Part shown: positions 62,719 to 64,000 of the stretch, piece after piece
Layout: every line of letters begins with the position of its first letter
Position numbering within the stretch: the stretch's first letter is position 1
Source of the DNA: CAZIKF01 sp964539825
GTDB lineage: Bacteria; Muiribacteriota; UBA6191
Reading direction: 5' to 3'
NCBI GenBank assembly: GCA_964539825.1
Contig: CAZIKF010000004.1
Coordinates: forward strand, 101,715 to 165,714
DNA: 64,000 nucleotides
The notes under the pieces: generated by a model
Told to the model about the DNA's origin: nothing
The model's database searches: none
What the model saw: only the letters and a program-made list of their open reading frames with translations
Program-made: the position numbers and the translations under genes

Positions 62719-63723
62719 CTAATGATTCTTTAGGGTATCCACCTCAAAAAAAATAGGGAGATGGTCAGAGCCCATATCCGGTCCAATTTCCCATTTTCTA
62801 AGCTGTTGGGAAGTGTCCAGCAGCACATGATCCACAGGGCTCATCAAAAAGGGCATTCCAGTTGGCCAGGTTCCGGTGGGTATGGTCTCACCTAAACCCA
62901 GTCTCAGACCACTTTTTTCTAGGAAGGAACGGAAAAATCCCGAATAGGGTGGCAGGTTGAGATCTCCGAAAACCATATGGATTCCAGGCTCGGAATTGAT
63001 GGATTGAGCCAGTTCATTAAGGTGTTCATTTCGAAGATTCCAATACAGGGAGCTGATGGGAGGAACGGTATGAGTCAAGTGCAATACAAGCCTTGATGAA
63101 TCCGTGGAAAAATAAGCTCGAATGCCGGGTGTTTTTGCCCAGGTGAATTCTTGAATCTGAAACTCGGCGGGTTTGATCTTAGAAAACAAACCGATTCCAA
63201 AGTTGTTTTGGCGGGCACGATGGAGTTGATAGGGATATTCTTCCAGGATACCTCCAAGTGCTTGAAGCCACCTCTGGTTAATTTCCAGCAGGGCGATCAA
63301 ATCAGGATTCTTGCTCTGAATATACTCGATGATGGGTTCATAGCGGCGATTTACTGTGAGCACATTGAGAACAAGTATTTTTAGTTTCAAAGGAGGCGTT
63401 TCCATTGCCTCCAATTTAGCCGGGATGGAAACTGCGGAATCAACGACACGATAGATTTCCACGCTGTTGAGAAGAATAAGAAAAACAGACAGGTATGTTA
63501 GAAATTTATTGCGGCTTAACGCAGAGAGGCAAAAGCTCAGTATAGCCAGTACCAGGTACTGAAAACGAAAGTAGGTGCAAAGATCGAAAATCCAGCCCCA
63601 TTCAGGAAAAAAGGCCATCAAAGTCAGAAGGGAACATACCAGTAAGATTCCCCCCTGAAAGAACTTCAGTAGGAATCTTAAAGCCAGTTCTTGATCGCGC
63701 TTATATTCAGAATCAAGTTTCAG
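62719..63723 (-). CDS. Membrane-anchored endonuclease/exonuclease/phosphatase (EEP) family protein
   Basis: EEP core: ALLEIN (metal Glu), LHLTHTVPP, FGDLNLPPYS (GDLN), SPVDHVLLD and the final GSDHLPIFF. N-terminal membrane segments anchor it. The first canonical start (ATG 63618 or TTG 63621) has no ribosome-binding site and would cut off TM1. The frame stays open upstream and encodes ALRFLLKFFQGGILLVCSLL; a CTG at 63723 is placed six bases after AGGAG, so I extend the gene to it (334 residues). If only the ATG is used, the protein has 299 residues. Members hydrolyse phosphodiesters; substrate unknown. Confidence 0.8.
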   Translation of the reverse strand: MKLDSEYKRDQELALRFLLKFFQGGILLVCSLLTLMAFFPEWGWIFDLCTYFRFQYLVLAILSFCLSALSRNKFLTYLSVFLILLNSVEIYRVVDSAVSIPAKLEAMETPPLKLKILVLNVLTVNRRYEPIIEYIQSKNPDLIALLEINQRWLQALGGILEEYPYQLHRARQNNFGIGLFSKIKPAEFQIQEFTWAKTPGIRAYFSTDSSRLVLHLTHTVPPISSLYWNLRNEHLNELAQSINSEPGIHMVFGDLNLPPYSGFFRSFLEKSGLRLGLGETIPTGTWPTGMPFLMSPVDHVLLDTSQQLRKWEIGPDMGSDHLPIFFEVDTLKNH

Positions 63724-63979
63724 TTCGCTCTCCTGTCCTCAGAGCTAAGATAATGGGATTATCGAGGTTTCCCAAGAGTAGGCTTTAGTACCAATGAGCT
63801 GGAATTCCTTACAAAGAAAGCAAGAGAGAGTTCCTTGTACGTCGGCATTTCTCACTAGTATAATGGAGGTGGACGTTCATTTATCAAGAAACCGCTATTG
63901 AAGTACAGTATAGTTGTTGAAAATCTAGGACCGGGCCATAAGGTGTTCCTCCATGTAGGCTAAGGAAATGGAGGAAGCA

Positions 63980-64000
63980 ATGAGCACAAGACGAAAAACT
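63980..64000 (+). CDS. Start of a gene cut by the window edge, possibly an IS3-type transposase OrfA
   Basis: A strong GGAGGAAGC precedes an ATG, and seven codons are seen (MSTRRKT). An MSTRRK-type opening is common in IS3-family OrfA proteins, but seven residues cannot prove it. Confidence 0.35.

Noticed and set aside
1..64000. CRISPR arrays, tRNA, rRNA and riboswitches
   Set aside because: I saw no regularly spaced repeats of CRISPR size and no tRNA/rRNA or riboswitch consensus by eye; a covariance-model scan would be needed to exclude small RNAs.

Overview
The window is about 46-47% GC and comes from a Gram-negative bacterium: it encodes outer-membrane porins, periplasmic proteins, an OmpR-type two-component system and a GspE/PilB-type ATPase. 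No rRNA or tRNA is present, so I cannot assign a phylum. The mix of Pfa synthase, Ole pathway, type III PKS, HspQ and a COX24-like mini ribosomal protein fits a deltaproteobacterial, Bdellovibrionota-like or spirochaete-like lineage better than an enterobacterium, but this is inference.

Layout. (1) 1-783: partial SDR dehydrogenase. (2) 0.9-11.7 kb: two paralogous, divergently placed signalling operons. Each has a 414-residue porin, a ~141-residue PstS-like periplasmic protein and a membrane sensor. One sensor ends in an adenylate cyclase; the other in a histidine kinase followed by a response regulator. An RND/MMPL exporter and a small secreted protein sit between them. (3) 11.8-16.1 kb: a tightly overlapping four-gene operon (B12-binding radical SAM protein, YceI, chalcone-synthase-like type III PKS, FAD oxidoreductase) that looks like a lipid polyketide pathway. 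(4) 16.1-27 kb: an accessory zone of unrelated single genes (TfoX, GH5, SGNH, DoxX, Fic, nitrobindin-like, S33 hydrolase, MddA) with repeated copies of a short sequence between them. A 100-N assembly gap lies exactly in one copy. (5) 27-36.5 kb: GFA protein, secreted isoamylase-type debranching enzyme, COX24-like mini protein, nucleotidyltransferase-like/TolB-like pair, two unknown genes and a GspE/PilB ATPase. (6) 36.5-56.3 kb: the centrepiece, divergent oleABCD and pfa operons. (7) 56.3-64 kb: secreted and housekeeping proteins, HspQ, a cellulose-synthase-like GT2, an EEP phosphatase and, at the very edge, probably the start of a transposase gene.

How the main genes work together. The pfa genes (ER; KS-AT-ACP-ACP-KR-DH; KS-CLF-AT-DH-DH) should build a very-long-chain polyunsaturated acyl chain. 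OleA could join two acyl chains head to head, OleD reduce, OleC form a beta-lactone and OleB decarboxylate it to a polyunsaturated long-chain olefin, as established for Shewanella. Here the two pathways share one divergent intergenic region. The PfaA reading frame is broken at a run of ten adenines between ACP and KR. The second frame is open on both sides of the run, so one extra A gives a continuous 2221-residue protein. This is a homopolymer sequencing error, a phase-variable site, or productive slippage.
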